Assembly: GCA_949358305.1 (NCBI GenBank)
Contig: OX442316.1
Span: 13,330,001-13,394,000, forward strand
Length of the DNA: 64,000 nucleotides
Source of the DNA: Strigamia acuminata
Taxonomy: Eukaryota > Arthropoda > Chilopoda > Geophilomorpha > Linotaeniidae
Direction of reading: 5' to 3'
The notes under the pieces: generated by a model
The model's database searches: none
Told to the model about the DNA's origin: nothing
What the model saw: only the letters and a program-made list of their open reading frames with translations
Shown: positions 61,836-64,000 of the stretch, piece after piece
How positions within the stretch are numbered: position 1 is the first letter of the stretch
Layout of the letters: every line of letters starts with the position of its first letter
Position numbers and translations under genes: made by a program

Positions 61836-62235
61836 TAATCTCGGCTGAACGAAGTGAAGCGGAGCGAAGCGGAGCGAACGAGTGAAAGCCGATAACATTC
61901 ACTCGTGTAATTGGAGGTTTAACAGGAGATGGCGCTACTAGTCGGGTTACGTCAGTCTTAAAAGCTATCCTGGAAAAAAGGAAGTGAAGGACAAAATGGA
62001 GTCGACGAAATCAACGGTGTTGACGGTAAGCGTGATTTTCGTTCATTTTTAAACATTTAGAACGCTAGGTAGTGATTGAAAACGAATTAGTTTGTGTTAG
62101 ATGGAGCTTAGATAATTTAGTTGTGACAAGGGAGGTCGGTGGGTCCTGTTAAACCTCCAATTACACGAGTGAATGTTATCGGCTTTCACTCGTTCGCTCC
62201 GCTTCGCTCCGCTTCACTTCGTTCAGCCGAGATTA
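61836..62235. repeat. Perfect 92-bp inverted repeat with 216-base centre
   Basis: Arms 61836-61927 and 62144-62235 are exact reverse complements by inspection. The arms include the repetitive GAAGCGGAGCGAAGCGGAGC. The left arm ends one base short of the acceptor of the twin exon at 61832 and so supplies its upstream tract. The arms lie downstream of the recombinase gene of a DIRS-type element and may be part of its terminal structure. Confidence 0.9.
61995..62024 (+). CDS. Possible first exon between the inverted arms
   Basis: In the centre of the inverted repeat the + strand reads ATG, then MESTKSTVLT, then a strong donor ACG|GTAAGC. The preceding sequence looks like a short untranslated leader. 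The orientation is opposite to the neighbouring twin exons. No following exon is visible to the right, where the retroelement lies. Weak as a gene, but the donor is clear. Confidence 0.3.
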
Positions 62236-62367
62236 CATTCACTCTTAGTAATCTCCGGCTAAACAGGAGACTTGAAAGGTAACTTTTTTCCATAGGATAA
62301 AAATAAAAATGTTTTGGAAAAAACAAATTTAACAATTTTTCAGTTTAATCATTTTTTATTTATGAAT

Positions 62368-63501
62368 TTATTTTGGAATTGGTCTGTTTAGGACTGATTC
62401 CTGAAAAGCATTGTGGTTGACAATTGTTTTGTTGTAGAACCTCGCGAATGTTTGTTCGGAGGTCCAACCGGCAACACCTAATATTTGTTGTACCGGAATA
62501 ACACTGGCGGCTGCGCTGGTGGCCGCAGCTCGCGTCGAATGAGCACCAAACTCTTGACCGACGCCGATCTTTTTTAAAAAATCCTTAATCCATCGTCGCA
62601 CAGTATCTTTGGTAGGTGCGGCATGGGGTGGTTGTAATTTTAAGAACAAACCATCGTCCTTGCGTAACGGATTTGTTTTGGCCAAAAAATCCATCAGGGC
62701 CTTGAAAGGGCAGATGGCCCGTTCTTGCAAATAAGGGGCCACTCGAAATACAGTATGGTGTCCAACACGAGAATGCTTGTGTAAAGTTTTCGGGTTGAAA
62801 ATGACCGCGTCAGTTGAGACTGTCATCTCCGAAATTTTAAAACTTTGCAGCGAGCTGACCCTGGCAGCAGTTGTTAAAGCCAGCAGCATGAGCAGTTTTT
62901 CTTGGAGTTGTCTCCAATCGAGATCATCATGCGGCCAGAGTTTTCGCAGGGCGTTCAGAGCTAGGCCCACGTCCCAAGTGGCCACATAACGTGGTAAGTT
63001 CGGCCTTAAATTATTAACTCCTTTTAGAATTCGGGCGATACGATCATCAGCTCTAATTGACGGGTCAATGAAGCCTGCGGCGGTGATGGCCGCTAAACTT
63101 CCCGAAATGGAGGAGTGTGACAAGCCTTCATTGAATCTTGAGGCGATGAAATTTGCGGTATTGACGAGCGTTAAACGATAGTTTGAGTCAAGACTGGGAG
63201 GGAGTGGATTGGAATAAGGTGACCCTTCACCAGAAAATTCCGTCCACCTCTTAATTCCCGCCGTGTACGTTCTGACAGTTGTCGATCTCCACCCGGCCGA
63301 GTACAAGTTGGCAGCGTCCGGCGAAAAGCCTCCTGCGATGAGGTCACTCCACTGACTTTGCAGCCAAGGAGCTGCAGGGCCTGGAGAGGAAACTGGGCCT
63401 CTGGTTGATGAACCAACATCAGATGTTCTGGGGCCGGAAAGGACACTGGTACTGCGACCAGGCAGTCCAACAGTGGTACAAACCACGCTTGTGAGGTCCA
63501 T
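62368..63501 (-). mobile_element. DIRS-type retrotransposon: tyrosine recombinase
   Basis: A 377-codon frame encodes a tyrosine recombinase, the enzyme that integrates DIRS-group retrotransposons as circles. N-terminal SAM-like part: STTVRTYTAGIKRW and TANFIASRFNEGLSHSSISG. Catalytic part: AARVSSLQSF (first arginine), AHSTRAAATSAA (HxxR), VAGWTSEQTFARFYNK (tryptophan in the second histidine position, then the nucleophile tyrosine). All key residues are present and no stops interrupt it, so this copy may be young. It overlaps the upstream frame by about 330 bases in another frame, as is usual in this group. The true start may lie elsewhere. Confidence 0.9.
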
Positions 63502-64000
63502 TTTGGTACTACTAGAAGTACCGTGGCTTGATCCTGGCGGATTTTTTGTAAAATCCTAGAAATTAAACAAAAAGGAGGAAAGGCGTAAGCAAAAGTTTCT
63601 TTCCAAGAATGGGAGAACGCATCTATCCTGTAAGCGAAGGGGTCAGGGCCCCAAGAAAAATACTTTGGTAATTTATGATTTAGTCTTGTCGCAAACAGAT
63701 CAATCTCAGGTAGTCCGAATAGGGATTTTAATTTATTAAAAATTTTTGGAGATAAACTCCATTCCCCATCCGTAGTTAAAAAATTACGCGACAAATAGTC
63801 GGCCATAACGTTTTCCTTACCGGGGATATGAATTACTGAAAAGTCGATTTTTAATCTTTGGGAATCTTCCCACACTAGTCTCCCAAAATGGTGGAGTTGC
63901 TGGACCTTGCTGCCCTGGTTCCGGAACACGCTCACTACTGTGGAGCTGTCGGAATGAAACAAAACGTGTTTTTTGCCGTCAAAGGGGGCAAAAACCTTCC
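63171..64000 (-). mobile_element. DIRS-type retrotransposon: RNase H end of the polymerase, cut by the window edge
   Basis: The frame ends at 63171 and continues off the right edge. It shows the RNase H part: HSDSSTVVSVFRNQGS, VIHIPGKENVMADYLSR. Next comes the segment typical of DIRS/PAT/Ngaro polymerases, EIDLFATRLNHKLPKYFSWG and DPFAYRIDAFSHSW. The reverse transcriptase should lie beyond the window on the right. The minus strand order polymerase then recombinase is that of the DIRS group. The terminal ~90 residues overlapping the recombinase have unusual composition and may be less constrained. Confidence 0.88.

Noticed and set aside
61995-62024. Direct joining of the central first exon to the twin exons after a flip
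   Set aside because: The donor ends in phase 0 while the better frame of the twin exons needs two spare bases; in the phase-0 frame copy 2 has a stop. Kept only as a hypothesis about orientation.

Overview
The window looks like nuclear DNA from an invertebrate animal, most likely an arthropod. It is AT-rich, with GT-AG introns ranging from about 60 bases to over 3 kb, long T-runs, satellites and transposon pieces. The main gene has the canonical Dscam layout, and the second is a NACHT/WD-repeat STAND protein of the NWD1/NWD2 type. I cannot name the species; a myriapod, chelicerate or crustacean would all fit.

Layout. 1-10126: no recognisable gene, probably a long intron or the flank 5' of Dscam. 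10127-40983 (+): 32 exons of a Dscam-type receptor, from the second immunoglobulin (Ig) domain to the stop codon; the signal peptide and Ig1 are not seen. 41222-48142 (-): a complete 16-exon gene for a DUF4062-NACHT-WD40 protein of about 1678 residues, convergent with Dscam (238 bases between the stop codons). Its start faces a short Arg/Ser-rich reading frame on the + strand, with a perfect X-box-like (RFX) palindrome between them. 49.2-57.5 kb: accessory DNA with a 51-bp minisatellite that folds back on itself, a 53-bp satellite of about 33 copies, an orphan Ig10-like exon (52671-52952), decayed reading frames and a three-fold Pro/Gln-rich repeat. 57871-58608 (+): a five-exon gene with perfectly matching phases whose 160-residue product resembles the cytoplasmic tail of a Dscam-like receptor. 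59.1-61.3 kb: two tRNA-derived SINE-like heads, three abutting minisatellites and a hairpin. 61364-61832 (-): a terminal exon preceded by two tandem 57-nt exon copies. 61836-62235: a perfect 92-bp inverted repeat around a first-exon-like segment. 62368 to the right edge (-): the RNase H and tyrosine-recombinase end of a DIRS-group retrotransposon.

How the parts relate. Dscam is a homophilic adhesion receptor of neurons and, in arthropods, of immune cells; its tail here carries several tyrosine motifs. The NWD-type protein is a cytosolic switch ATPase with a WD-repeat sensor. The Ig10-like exon and the separate tail gene, both on the + strand 3' of Dscam, suggest a second, rearranged Dscam-like locus. 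Exon coordinates come from reading splice sites and checking codon phase by eye; no alignment or transcript evidence was available.
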